Positions 14,643 through 22,773 of a DNA stretch of 36,528 nt are shown piece by piece. Both the position numbers and the translations under genes were made by a program. This stretch comes from RGIG9060 sp036307825 (GTDB taxonomy: Bacteria > Spirochaetota > Spirochaetia > Treponematales > Treponemataceae): assembly GCA_036307825.1 (NCBI GenBank), contig JAXJWW010000120.1, forward strand, positions 1-36,528, given 5' to 3'. The notes below the pieces were generated by a model. That model was given only the letters and a program-made list of their open reading frames with translations, made no database searches and was not told the DNA's origin. Every line of letters starts with the position of its first letter. The stretch's first letter is position 1.

Positions 14643-16489
14643 TGAATAAATTTTCTGCAAAATATGTAAAATTTGAAAACATTTTAGCTGTTTTTTTTGT
14701 AGTTTTTATGGCTTTGTTTCCGTTAGTTACAAAGTTGTTACAGTCTTTATTTAATATTATTATTGTAAATAACGAAAATGTTATGGTTAATCTTGTTTTC
14801 GTTTTTTCATGTGTTGCAGGTGCAATTACATGGCGTGAAGATAGACATATCAGTTTAGCTTCTTTATCAGATTTGTTTCCCAAAAAAGTTACAGATGTGA
14901 TTTTACAAATTAGAGCTGCTGCTATTCCTGCTATTCTTTGTGCCATGTTCTTTTCCGCCTTTTCTGAATTTTTCCAAATTTTTACTTGGAGTCAAAGAAT
15001 TTGGGGAATTCCTCTAAGACTAATTTTTGCTTTTTTGCCATTAGCTTATTTAACAATGCTAGTGCGTTCCTGCTTTAAGAAAGAATATAAAATTGCATCA
15101 ATTATAGGGCTTGTTTTAGGTCTTATTCTTGCAGCTGGTCCAATTTCAGGTGTTTTATATTATATTTTCCAATTAGATAATTTGAATATTTTGTATTCAA
15201 TTTCAAATGGTTGGAATTCATTAGCTGGTGTTGCTTTTGTTCCTCTTATTATTGTGTTAGTTATTCTTGCCATCATGGGAGTTCCTTTGTTTATTGCTTT
15301 GGCAGGAATTGCATATATTGCATTTTCACAAGGTGGTGGATACGTTGAAGTAATGTCTCAGGAAGCTTATTCTGTTTTAATAGACTCTAGCATTGCTGCC
15401 ATTCCATTGTTTACTATCATGGGATATTTACTTTCTCAAGGTAGTGCAGGGCGTAGACTTGTGGACATCTTTAAATCACTTTTTGGATGGTTTAGAGGTG
15501 GAACTGTAATTGCAGCAGTTGTAGTAACAACATTCTTTACAATGTTTACAGGTGCTTCTGGGGTTACAATTCTTGCACTTGGTTCTCTTTTAACAATTTT
15601 GCTTGCTGGATCTGGTTATAAGGAAGATGATGCTCATTCTTTGATTACATCTTCTGGAGCCTTAGGTTTGCTTTTCCCTCCAAGTGTTGCTATCATCATG
15701 TATGGAACAACAAACTACTTTTCTGTTGATGTTTTTGCCTTGTTCAAAGGTGCTTTGATTCCTGGATTTATTTTAGCAACTGCTACTATTATTTACGGAA
15801 TTTCAAAAGATAAAAACACAGATAGACCTAAATTTTCAACAGGGGCTATTTGGGAAGCTTTTAAAAGTAGTGTTTGGGAGCTTTTATTGCCTATTTTAAT
15901 TATTGTAACTTACTTTACTGGTATTTTTACAATTATGCAAACTGCAGCTTTTGCTCTTGTGTACACATACATTCTTGAAACATTTATCAGAAAAGATTTT
16001 ACTGTAAAAGAATCATTAAAAGTAATTGCTGATAGTATTCCAATTACAGGTGGAGTTTTGATGATTTTAGCATCTGCTAGAGGTTTATCATACTTCCTTA
16101 TTGACGCAAATGTTCCGTATATGCTTTCTGAATTCATCACTTCATTTGTGCATTCAAAGTATTTATTCTTGTTATTGTTAAATATTTTCTTGATTCTTGT
16201 TGGATGTTTAATGGATATTTATTCTGCAATTTTGATTGTATCTCCATTGATTATTCCGATTGCACAAAGTTTTGGTTTATCACAAGTTCACATTGGTGTT
16301 GTTTTCTTGATGAATATGCAATTAGGATTTTTAACTCCACCAGTTGGAATGGACTTATTTATTTCAACTTATGCATTTAATAAACCACTAATGAAAGTTG
16401 TAAAAGGTGTTTTACCATATCTTGCAATCCAAGCTGTTGTATTATTGCTTGTAACTTATATTCCTTGGTTTACAACTATTATTCCTTAG
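14642..16489 (+). CDS. Fused TRAP-transporter membrane subunit (DctQ-DctM)
   Basis: A 615-residue polytopic inner-membrane protein. Residues about 1-160 are the four-helix Q part, with F-S-C-V-A-G-A-I-T-W-R-E-D-R-H-I matching the DctQ hallmark, and the rest is the twelve-helix M part with F-T-M-F-T-G-A-S-G-V-T-I-L-A-L-G, S-S-G-A-L-G-L-L-F-P-P-S-V-A-I-I and Q-L-G-F-L-T-P-P-V-G-M-D near the C-terminus. Uptake is driven by an ion gradient, usually Na+ in this family, which would fit the Na+ pump encoded just upstream. Q-M fusion is also known for T. pallidum. It starts inside the tatP stop codon. Confidence 0.93.
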   Translation: MNKFSAKYVKFENILAVFFVVFMALFPLVTKLLQSLFNIIIVNNENVMVNLVFVFSCVAGAITWREDRHISLASLSDLFPKKVTDVILQIRAAAIPAILCAMFFSAFSEFFQIFTWSQRIWGIPLRLIFAFLPLAYLTMLVRSCFKKEYKIASIIGLVLGLILAAGPISGVLYYIFQLDNLNILYSISNGWNSLAGVAFVPLIIVLVILAIMGVPLFIALAGIAYIAFSQGGGYVEVMSQEAYSVLIDSSIAAIPLFTIMGYLLSQGSAGRRLVDIFKSLFGWFRGGTVIAAVVVTTFFTMFTGASGVTILALGSLLTILLAGSGYKEDDAHSLITSSGALGLLFPPSVAIIMYGTTNYFSVDVFALFKGALIPGFILATATIIYGISKDKNTDRPKFSTGAIWEAFKSSVWELLLPILIIVTYFTGIFTIMQTAAFALVYTYILETFIRKDFTVKESLKVIADSIPITGGVLMILASARGLSYFLIDANVPYMLSEFITSFVHSKYLFLLLLNIFLILVGCLMDIYSAILIVSPLIIPIAQSFGLSQVHIGVVFLMNMQLGFLTPPVGMDLFISTYAFNKPLMKVVKGVLPYLAIQAVVLLLVTYIPWFTTIIP

Positions 16490-16490
16490 T

Positions 16491-17780
16491 ATGATTTTTT
16501 CACTAAAAAAAACTGTTCGTAAATTTATTTGCTCTCATAGTATCAAAATGCGAACAGTTTTTTTATTTGCTTTATTTATTTTCTCAACAAGTTTTCTCTA
16601 TGGTATAAGTCCTGCAACAGAAGTTTTTCTTCGTAGACTTGAAATGTGTCAGACTGATGTTTGTAAACCGATTTCAGTTTGTAATTATATGAAGACTATG
16701 AGCATTGAAGAAAAGATTGCTCAACTTTTTTTGTTGAATCTTGAAGGTAATTTAAAATTTACAGAAAAAACTGAATATAATGATGGAATTGCACCTGGTG
16801 GATATTTACTTTTTTCTTATAATATTGCTGACACAAAAGAAAAAGTTCAAAAATTTACTAAATCTGTAAATGATTTTTATGTTTGTGCAAAACAACTTCC
16901 TCCTTTTTTGGCTATTGACCATGAAGGAGGATATGTAAATCGTCTTAAAAAACTTTACGGAAATTTTTTATCACAAGAAGATGTTGCAAATAAATTATCA
17001 GAAAAACAAGCCTATGAAGATTACCTTTTACAAGGAAAAATCTTAAAAGAACTTGGAATTCATATCAATTTGGCGCCGATTGTGGAAGAAAAAACTTCAG
17101 AAAATAAAGATTTTTTGGATAATCGTTCTTTTGGTTCTTTGGAAAAAGTTTTGTCCTATGGTGAAGTTTGCGTAAAATCTTACATAGATGCAGGAATAAT
17201 TCCGGTATTAAAACACTTTCCAGGAAATACAAATGATGATCCGCATCTTGGGTTACCTAAGCTTCAAGTATCTCTCGAAGAGTTTAATAAAATGATACTT
17301 CCATTTGAAAAAATTATTTCTTCAGCTTCTTTTGGATATAATTGTGCAATTATACTTTCTCATGCAATGTTGCCACAAATTTTTGGAGAAATTCCAGCCT
17401 GTTTTTCAAAAGAAATGGTAACTGATATTCTTAAAAATCAACTTAAGTTTACAGGTTTAATAATTTCAGATGATATTTACATGGGAGCTCTTGCAAAAAA
17501 TGGTTTTTCACCTGAAAAATCAGCAGAACTTAGTATTTTATCAGGTGTGGATTTGATTATGCTTTCTCCAAAACGATTTGTAAATCTTATTCCGTATCTT
17601 AAAAATTTAGCTTTATCAAATGATGAGTTTTATAATCGAATTGAAGAATCTTGTTTAAAGATTATATCTGCCAAAATTCAACAAGGTTTGATAGAAATTG
17701 AAAAAACAGAAAATCCATTGTCGCTTTGTTTTGAAAAACAAGGTTTTCCTAAAATGTATAATTATTCTTTGAGGTTTTAA
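16491..17780 (+). CDS. Glycoside hydrolase family 3 (NagZ-like beta-N-acetylhexosaminidase), probably exported
   Basis: A 429-residue GH3 N-domain protein. L-A-I-D-H-E-G-G-Y-V-N-R-L (about 140), K-H-F-P-G-N-T-N-D-D-P-H (about 242, holding the Asp-His acid/base pair of NagZ-type enzymes) and I-I-S-D-D-I-Y-M-G-A-L (about 326, with the nucleophile Asp) are all present, so it should be active. NagZ is usually cytoplasmic; here M-R-T-V-F-L-F-A-L-F-I-F-S-T-S-F-L-Y-G (from 16548) is a signal-like helix. The first ATG is one base after the TRAP gene, with no ribosome site; ATG 16548 is an alternative start lying in a terminator-like hairpin. The next gene starts directly after its stop. Substrate, GlcNAc-MurNAc or another hexosaminide, is inferred. 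Confidence 0.88.
   Translation: MIFSLKKTVRKFICSHSIKMRTVFLFALFIFSTSFLYGISPATEVFLRRLEMCQTDVCKPISVCNYMKTMSIEEKIAQLFLLNLEGNLKFTEKTEYNDGIAPGGYLLFSYNIADTKEKVQKFTKSVNDFYVCAKQLPPFLAIDHEGGYVNRLKKLYGNFLSQEDVANKLSEKQAYEDYLLQGKILKELGIHINLAPIVEEKTSENKDFLDNRSFGSLEKVLSYGEVCVKSYIDAGIIPVLKHFPGNTNDDPHLGLPKLQVSLEEFNKMILPFEKIISSASFGYNCAIILSHAMLPQIFGEIPACFSKEMVTDILKNQLKFTGLIISDDIYMGALAKNGFSPEKSAELSILSGVDLIMLSPKRFVNLIPYLKNLALSNDEFYNRIEESCLKIISAKIQQGLIEIEKTENPLSLCFEKQGFPKMYNYSLRF
16505..16564 (+). terminator. Terminator-like inverted repeat inside the GH3 5' end
   Basis: AAAAAAACTGTTCG (16506-16519) pairs perfectly with CGAACAGTTTTTTT (16551-16564) across a 31-base loop, ending in seven T residues. It lies right behind the TRAP operon and would end its transcripts or modulate read-through into the GH3 gene. 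Confidence 0.65.
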
Positions 17781-18482
17781 ATGGATACTCTAAGTATAAG
17801 AGAAAGAATTATATATTTTGACCAAAATTTTTGTGTTGTTACAAAACTTCCAGGGGAAAATAGTCAATCTGATATACCACGGATTTTTCAAAATGAACTT
17901 GAAAATCTACTTTTAAGAAAAATTGATTTTATTGAATGTCCGCATCGTCTTGATATGCCAGTTTCTGGAGTGCAAATAATTTCTTTTAATAAAGAAACTT
18001 TTGATTTTTTTACCAAGAATTTTCAGAATAATAAAATTCATAAAACATATTGGGCCATAGTTGAAGGTTTGCAAGAAACAAACTTTGGGACTTTGCAAGA
18101 TTATTTGGTTTTTAATACAAAAAAACAAAAAGCTTTTTTATACGATGAAGAAGTTAGAAAGTCTAAAAAAGTTATTCTAGAATATAAAATTATCGGAAAA
18201 GGGCAAAAATATTCTTTTGTAGAAGTGAATCCAAAAACAGGAAGAACTCATCAGATTAGAGCTCAACTTGCAAAAAATTCAATGGTTATAAAAGGTGATG
18301 TAAAATACGGAGCTCGCCGTAGTGATTCTATTCCTGGAATTAGACTTTATGCTAAATCAATAAGAACACCAGTTCCTAATTCAACTGAAATTAAAGAATT
18401 TGTTTCTCCTATTTTTCCTTTGGATAATTTGTGGCAAAGTTTTGTTGATGCGTATAACTCTTTTTATGAAAAAAAATTTTAA
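17781..18482 (+). CDS. RluA-family pseudouridine synthase
   Basis: A 233-residue enzyme isomerising uridine in rRNA or tRNA. The catalytic motif is C-P-H-R-L-D-M-P-V-S-G with Asp58 (usual H-R-L-D-x-x-T-S-G), and the RNA-binding G-R-T-H-Q-I-R-A-Q-L-A follows at about 155. It lacks an S4 domain, like the short RluA/TruC type, so the target base cannot be named. Its ATG directly abuts the GH3 stop codon, and a GAGG site lies 8 bases upstream inside that gene. It is followed 12 bases later by an rRNA-type methyltransferase, a sensible RNA-modification pairing. Confidence 0.92.
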   Translation: MDTLSIRERIIYFDQNFCVVTKLPGENSQSDIPRIFQNELENLLLRKIDFIECPHRLDMPVSGVQIISFNKETFDFFTKNFQNNKIHKTYWAIVEGLQETNFGTLQDYLVFNTKKQKAFLYDEEVRKSKKVILEYKIIGKGQKYSFVEVNPKTGRTHQIRAQLAKNSMVIKGDVKYGARRSDSIPGIRLYAKSIRTPVPNSTEIKEFVSPIFPLDNLWQSFVDAYNSFYEKKF

Positions 18483-18494
18483 AGGATAAACTTT

Positions 18495-19340
18495 ATGGCA
18501 AAAAATAAATTATTAGGAAAAGAATCTTTCGAACAATATTACTCATCACTTTATGGTGAGCGTTGGAATGATTTGAAAGAAAGTTTTTCTTTAGAGCCAC
18601 TTTATGCAACTTTCAAATTTGAAAATTGTGAACCATATTATCTTGACGCCGCTAGTGTTTTTGCAAGTTCTTGTTTACCTTTAGAAAATTCTATAAATAT
18701 TTTAGATATGTGCGCGGTCCCTGGTGGAAAATCCTTAATTTTAGCTTCTCGAATGTCAGAAGATTCTACTTTGGTTTGTAATGAACGCTCTGCTGAAAGA
18801 CGAAACCGACTTTGTACAGTTGTAAAAGAGTCTTTACCAGAAGAAATTAACAGTAAAATTCAAATTACAGGAAATGATGGAGCCTTAATTTGTAAAAAAA
18901 CTGATAAAAAATTTGATTCAATTTTACTTGATGCACCTTGTTCCTCAGAGAGACATGTGTACAATTCTCCCAAACATCTTGAACAATGGACTGCTTCTAG
19001 GGTAAAAAATCTTTCTTTTACTCAGTGGTCTTTACTTTCATCGGCATTTTTAACATTAAATGATACAGGATATATTTTGTATTCAACTTGTGCTTTAGCA
19101 AAAGATGAAAATGATAGTGTTATTCAAAAATTGATAAAAAAATATTCAAAATTACAAGAAAATTTTAAAATTGAAGTTTGCCAAATTGATTTTTCACATG
19201 TTTATAAAAACATACCATCTTGTGTACAAATTCCAGAATTGATAATTGAAACAACTGAATTTGGATATCAAATTTTACCTGATAAAAATAGGGGAGCAGG
19301 ACCTATTTATTTTTGTCTTATAAAAAAATATATAGACTAA
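18495..19340 (+). CDS. RNA m5C methyltransferase, NOL1/NOP2/Sun (RsmB/RsmF-like)
   Basis: A 281-residue SAM-dependent enzyme. Motif I reads L-D-M-C-A-V-P-G-G-K-S (about 73-83), motif IV D-A-P-C-S-S-E (146-152, with Cys149) and motif VI S-T-C-A-L (197-201, with the nucleophile Cys199). Both catalytic cysteines are present. The protein is short: it has neither the NusB-like domain of RsmB nor the C-terminal extension of RsmF, and resembles the compact core form. An AAAGGAT ribosome site precedes ATG. It closes the gene string starting with the GH3 enzyme. The target rRNA position is unknown. Confidence 0.9.
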   Translation: MAKNKLLGKESFEQYYSSLYGERWNDLKESFSLEPLYATFKFENCEPYYLDAASVFASSCLPLENSINILDMCAVPGGKSLILASRMSEDSTLVCNERSAERRNRLCTVVKESLPEEINSKIQITGNDGALICKKTDKKFDSILLDAPCSSERHVYNSPKHLEQWTASRVKNLSFTQWSLLSSAFLTLNDTGYILYSTCALAKDENDSVIQKLIKKYSKLQENFKIEVCQIDFSHVYKNIPSCVQIPELIIETTEFGYQILPDKNRGAGPIYFCLIKKYID

Positions 19341-19361
19341 AATTGAAAATCTAGTATAATA

Positions 19362-19390
19362 TTGACATATTAGAATTTTTTATACATAAT
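19362..19390 (+). promoter_or_regulatory. Promoter of the GAF-HD-GYP gene
   Basis: TTGACA (19362-19367) and CATAAT (19385-19390) at 17 bp. The leader is about 30 bases and ends with AGGAG six bases before a TTG start. Confidence 0.65.
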
Positions 19391-19428
19391 TTTAGTCGAG
19401 ATAATACGAATATTTTTAGGAGTATATA

Positions 19429-20673
19429 TTGTCATTTTCACGAGAAGCAAAACTTCAAAAAATTATAGAAACAGAAAAAATTCTCAACGATATACAAGAT
19501 ATTGATATTCTTTTAGAGCAACTATTAACAGAAGCTCGTTCTATTGTTAATGCTGATGCTGGTTCAATTTATGTTTGGGATGAATCTGCAAAAATATTAT
19601 CAATTAAATATAGCCAAAATGATACTCAACAGAAAAAATTGGAACCGGGGCAAAAGCTTCCTTATTCATTCTTTTCTTTTCCAGCGAATGAAAAATCAAT
19701 TTCTGGATATTGTGTACTAAATAAAGAAATTTTAAATATTCCTGATGTTTATCAAATTCCAGAAGATAGTGTTTATAAATTTAATCGTCAGCCAGATTTG
19801 TTATCAGGATATTTAACAAAATCAATGCTTACAATTCCTTTGGTTACAGCAGATGGAAGAGTTTTAGGTGTTTTACAAATTATTAATGCTCAAGATGATG
19901 AAGGAAATTTTATTGCATTTGATAAGGATGCTGAGTTATATATTCAACATTTTGCAGAAAATGCAACTTCCGCGTTAGAAAGAACTTTTTTAACACGTTC
20001 TATGGTTTTGCGTATGGCTCGTATGGCTGAGATGCGTGACCCAAAAGAAACTGGAACTCATGTTACTCGTGTTTCAAAATTTTCTTTGGAAATATATGAC
20101 AGATGGGCATTTAATCATAATATCCCACTAAAAGAAAGAACTGCATTTCGTGATTCTTTGATAATTGCTTCAATGTTACATGATGTTGGTAAAGTTGGAA
20201 TTTCGGATTTGATTCTTAAAAAACCAGGAAGATTTGATGATACTGAACGAAATATTATCAAAGCACACACTTATATTTGTCACTTTTTGTTTGCTGGTTT
20301 TGTTTCATCTCTTGATAAAATGACTCTTGAAGTGGCTTTACATCATCATGAAAGATGGGATGGTAAAGGTTACCCAGGAAAGATTGATAGTTCTAAAGTA
20401 ACAAGTCCAGATGTAATTTTTGATTTACATGATGCTCAAGGCTTGAAAGGTGAAGAAATTCCACTTTCTGCAAGGATTGTTGCTGTTGCTGATGTTTTTG
20501 ATGCATTATCACATAGAAGATGTTACAAAGATGCTTGGTCTGAAGGTGATGTTTTGAATGAATTGAAATCTCAATCTGGACTACAATTTGACCCAGAAGT
20601 AATCGATGCTTTTTTTGAAGTTTATCCTACAATTAAAGAAATACAAAACTCTTTACCTGATGAAGAAGCTTAA
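19429..20673 (+). CDS. GAF-domain HD-GYP cyclic-di-GMP phosphodiesterase
   Basis: A 414-residue cytoplasmic signalling enzyme. Residues about 15-190 form a GAF sensor domain (D-A-G-S-I-Y-V-W-D ... L-G-V-L-Q-I-I-N-A). The HD-GYP domain begins at about 200 with H-V-T-R-V-S-K-F-S, then H251-D252 in M-L-H-D-V-G-K-V-G, H-H-H-E-R-W-D-G-K-G-Y-P (about 304-315, the GYP motif) and A-R-I-V-A-V-A-D-V-F-D-A-L. All metal ligands I can identify are present, so c-di-GMP hydrolysis is expected. TTG is chosen as start because AGGAG sits six bases before it and no ATG is available. Its stop overlaps the convergent UPF0178 gene by four bases. The GAF ligand is unknown. Confidence 0.93.
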   Translation: MSFSREAKLQKIIETEKILNDIQDIDILLEQLLTEARSIVNADAGSIYVWDESAKILSIKYSQNDTQQKKLEPGQKLPYSFFSFPANEKSISGYCVLNKEILNIPDVYQIPEDSVYKFNRQPDLLSGYLTKSMLTIPLVTADGRVLGVLQIINAQDDEGNFIAFDKDAELYIQHFAENATSALERTFLTRSMVLRMARMAEMRDPKETGTHVTRVSKFSLEIYDRWAFNHNIPLKERTAFRDSLIIASMLHDVGKVGISDLILKKPGRFDDTERNIIKAHTYICHFLFAGFVSSLDKMTLEVALHHHERWDGKGYPGKIDSSKVTSPDVIFDLHDAQGLKGEEIPLSARIVAVADVFDALSHRRCYKDAWSEGDVLNELKSQSGLQFDPEVIDAFFEVYPTIKEIQNSLPDEEA

Positions 20674-21134
20674 TTTGTTTTTAGTTTTTTTTGAATTTCT
20701 CTATCGAAGCAATTTGCAAAATTATTTACATCTTTTTTGCTAAAAGTTGAAGTTTTTTCGCTTAAAATTCCATTGTCGTAGAGTTCTTTATTAAAATTTC
20801 GCAAAGATAATTTTTCTTTGATATTTTCTGATGTGAATAATAAACCTCTGTCGTTTATTGTAGTAATATTTTTATCTAATAATCGAGATGCCATTGGAAT
20901 ATCACGAGTTATAACGATATCATTCGGTAAAGCATTTTCTACGATATAATTATCTGCTGCATCTGGTGTTGCATCGCAAACTATCATTTTGAATAGTTCA
21001 GATTTTGGCATTGGAATTTGGTGATTTGCTACAAAAATTAATTTTAAACTTAATCGCTTACAGAATCTAAAAATTATATCTTTAACTGGAATAGGGCAGG
21101 AGTCGGCATCAACCCAGACTGAAAAATCTATCAC
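20670..21134 (-). CDS. UPF0178 (YaiI/YqxD) family protein
   Basis: A 154-residue protein opening with V-W-V-D-A-D-S-C-P-I-P-V, the diagnostic start of the UPF0178/DUF188 family, followed by V-A-N-H and I-V-I-T-R-D-I-P-M-A, a PIN-like arrangement of acidic residues (inference). Biochemical function is not established. The start is GTG, overlapping the zapA stop as GTGA, which indicates coupled translation. It is the last gene of the minus-strand infC unit and runs tail-to-tail into the HD-GYP gene with a four-base overlap and no visible terminator. Confidence 0.85.
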   Translation of the reverse strand: MIDFSVWVDADSCPIPVKDIIFRFCKRLSLKLIFVANHQIPMPKSELFKMIVCDATPDAADNYIVENALPNDIVITRDIPMASRLLDKNITTINDRGLLFTSENIKEKLSLRNFNKELYDNGILSEKTSTFSKKDVNNFANCFDREIQKKLKTN

Positions 21135-21433
21135 TTAGTAACCTTATTAAGATTGTCAATCATTCTTAGTGTTATTTTTTCTGCTTCATCTAAGTCTTGT
21201 CGGTTTATTGTTTGATTTGTGTACTGTAATTTTTGTTTTTCTTTACAAAGTTCATCACAAATCATAATTCCTGCTATAATAGATATCTTTAATGAATCTT
21301 TTAGACCTGACTCACTTTCAACTTGGCTTACTATTCTTCTATAATAGTTTAACAATTTTTCAAGATATTCTTCGTTTTCATTGGCTTGGATAGCAAAAGA
21401 TGTTCCTAATGTATCTATTTGTAGTGTTGCCAT
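21131..21433 (-). CDS. zapA: ZapA-like cell-division protein
   Basis: A 100-residue protein with the ZapA N-terminal pattern L-G-T-S-F-A-I-Q-A-N-E-N-E-E-Y-L-E-K-L-L-N-Y-Y (10-31) and I-I-A-G-I-M-I-C-D-E-L (about 51-61), then a C-terminal coiled coil. ZapA bundles FtsZ filaments at the Z ring. The TAATG junction with the coiled-coil gene upstream and the GTGA junction downstream make a tightly coupled trio. ftsZ itself is encoded elsewhere in this window. ZapA is divergent across phyla, so the call rests on pattern and size. Confidence 0.75.
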   Translation of the reverse strand: MATLQIDTLGTSFAIQANENEEYLEKLLNYYRRIVSQVESESGLKDSLKISIIAGIMICDELCKEKQKLQYTNQTINRQDLDEAEKITLRMIDNLNKVTK

Positions 21434-22011
21434 TAAAAAATTCCTAATTGTGCCTGTTGGTTATCTTCTTCTTGAATATTGTCGTCAAAATCAAAATTTA
21501 AATTCAATCCTTCAGAATTATTATTTTCTGTTTCTTCTGAATTTATTTCTTCATCCAACTTTTCTTCTGAAAAATTAAGTGATTCTTCTTGTGGTTGATA
21601 ATTGTTTTCTTGATACTCTTGTTGTACTTCTTGTTCTTGAGCAACTTGTTCTGCTTGGATGTTTGAAAAGTTTGTTAATTCATTAGGTTGTGATGTTGCT
21701 TCTGTAAAATTGTTTTCTGTGTTTGAAAGTACAACTTCTTGAACATTTTGAGTTGATGTTGCACTTGAACCAACTTTTAGCGCAGAATTTTCCATACTAT
21801 TAAGTCGGTCAAGTGCATTCAAGATTCCTTGCTCGATTCGGTTCTGGTCGGCTTCAAATGACGAAATTTTTTGCATCAAAAGAGAATTTTTTTCGATTAA
21901 ATCTCTATTTTTCTCCTGTAAAGCTACATTTTGTCTTTGAAGATCATTCATTTTAGAAACGATTGCTTCTACTTTTTTTTCCAACAATTGAACTTGATCG
22001 AGTGTAATCAT
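21433..22011 (-). CDS. Coiled-coil protein with acidic Gln/Glu/Asn-rich tail; possible division partner of ZapA
   Basis: A 192-residue soluble protein that I cannot assign to a named family. Residues 1-70 are a regular heptad coiled coil (L-E-K-K-V-E-A-I-V-S-K-M-N-D-L...), resembling ZapB/FtsB-type coils in pattern only. Residues 80-185 are disordered and rich in Glu, Gln, Asn and Ser, and the last four (L-G-I-F) are hydrophobic. It begins three bases after rplT, with GGAG inside the rplT end as ribosome site, and shares one base with zapA. The position suggests co-production with ZapA and perhaps partnership, but this is inference from context. Confidence 0.65.
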   Translation of the reverse strand: MITLDQVQLLEKKVEAIVSKMNDLQRQNVALQEKNRDLIEKNSLLMQKISSFEADQNRIEQGILNALDRLNSMENSALKVGSSATSTQNVQEVVLSNTENNFTEATSQPNELTNFSNIQAEQVAQEQEVQQEYQENNYQPQEESLNFSEEKLDEEINSEETENNNSEGLNLNFDFDDNIQEEDNQQAQLGIF

Positions 22012-22014
22012 GAT

Positions 22015-22374
22015 TTATGCTCCAATAGCTTTTTTTGCAGTTTCAACTACTGCTTTGAATGCTTCAGGATCTTCGATAGCCATATTTGAAAGTGCTTTTC
22101 TGTTAATAACAACACCAGCTTTATTTAAGCCATCAATAAAACGTGAATATGATAAACCTTGTTCACGAACGGCTGCATTTAAACGTGCAATCCATACAGA
22201 ACGCATATCACCTTTTTTGTCTCTTCGTCCTACATATGCGTCTGACAATGCCTGTGTTACGGCATCTTTAGCGGCTTTGAAGTTTGTACCTCTTCTTCCG
22301 CGGAACCCTTTTGCTAATTTAAGAATCTTCTTTCGGCGGTTCAACCGTTTTGTTCCGTCAATAGCTCTTGACAT
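22015..22374 (-). CDS. rplT: 50S ribosomal protein L20
   Basis: A 119-residue basic protein matching L20 throughout: K-I-L-K-L-A-K-G-F-R-G-R-R-G-T-N-F near the start, then S-D-A-Y-V-G-R-R-D-K-K-G-D-M-R and W-I-A-R-L-N-A-A-V-R. It binds 23S rRNA early in 50S assembly and, in several bacteria, represses the infC-rpmI-rplT mRNA. The AAGGAG ribosome site sits just before ATG. The gap to rpmI is 184 bases, unusually long for this operon, and is filled with hairpins. Confidence 0.97.
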   Translation of the reverse strand: MSRAIDGTKRLNRRKKILKLAKGFRGRRGTNFKAAKDAVTQALSDAYVGRRDKKGDMRSVWIARLNAAVREQGLSYSRFIDGLNKAGVVINRKALSNMAIEDPEAFKAVVETAKKAIGA

Positions 22375-22464
22375 TTGTTACTCCTTGTTCCAGGCAAGTG
22401 TTCTTAATGACTCAACCGTGGAATAGTTTAATTGTGTGAATCTTATCACACTTCAAATTTTTTT

Positions 22465-22543
22465 ATTCGCACTTTTGCGAATTGTCGGTTAGAATTTTCT
22501 AACCGTTACGGCTAATAAAAATAAAATCTTAGCCGTTACGGCT
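22465..22543. repeat. Cluster of short palindromes between rpmI and rplT
   Basis: Three hairpins follow one another: ATTCGC/GCGAAT (22465-22482), CGGTTAGAA/TTCTAACCG (22486-22505) and AGCCG-TTA-CGGCT (22531-22543). ACCGTTACGGCT (22503-22512 region) is a near copy of the last, and the rpmI stop region holds a further half copy, AGCCGTAAGG. In mRNA sense they lie in the rplT leader. Confidence 0.7.
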
Positions 22544-22558
22544 GTTTGTAATTTAATT

Positions 22559-22759
22559 CTAGCCGTAAGGTAAAAGCTGTTTGCGAACTTTTGCTGAGTC
22601 TGCTTCACTTAAGATTCCTGAGCTTCTCAACTGTCTTTTTCGCTTTGCAGCTTTTTTAGTTAAGATATGTCGAAGATTCATCTTCTTGTACTTAACTTTT
22701 CCGCTACCTGTCAAAGACATACGTTTTGCGGCAGCTTTTTTTGTTTTCATTTTAGGCAT
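22559..22759 (-). CDS. rpmI: 50S ribosomal protein L35
   Basis: A 66-residue basic protein: P-K-M-K-T-K-K-A-A-A-K-R then K-K-M-N-L-R-H-I-L-T-K-K and K-R-K-R-Q-L-R at mid length, the ordinary L35 pattern. It starts 14 bases after infC, preceded by AGAGGTAG as ribosome site. Its last codons overlap a half copy of the palindrome found in the following intergenic gap. Confidence 0.96.
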   Translation of the reverse strand: MPKMKTKKAAAKRMSLTGSGKVKYKKMNLRHILTKKAAKRKRQLRSSGILSEADSAKVRKQLLPYG

Positions 22760-22773
22760 ACTGCACTACCTCT

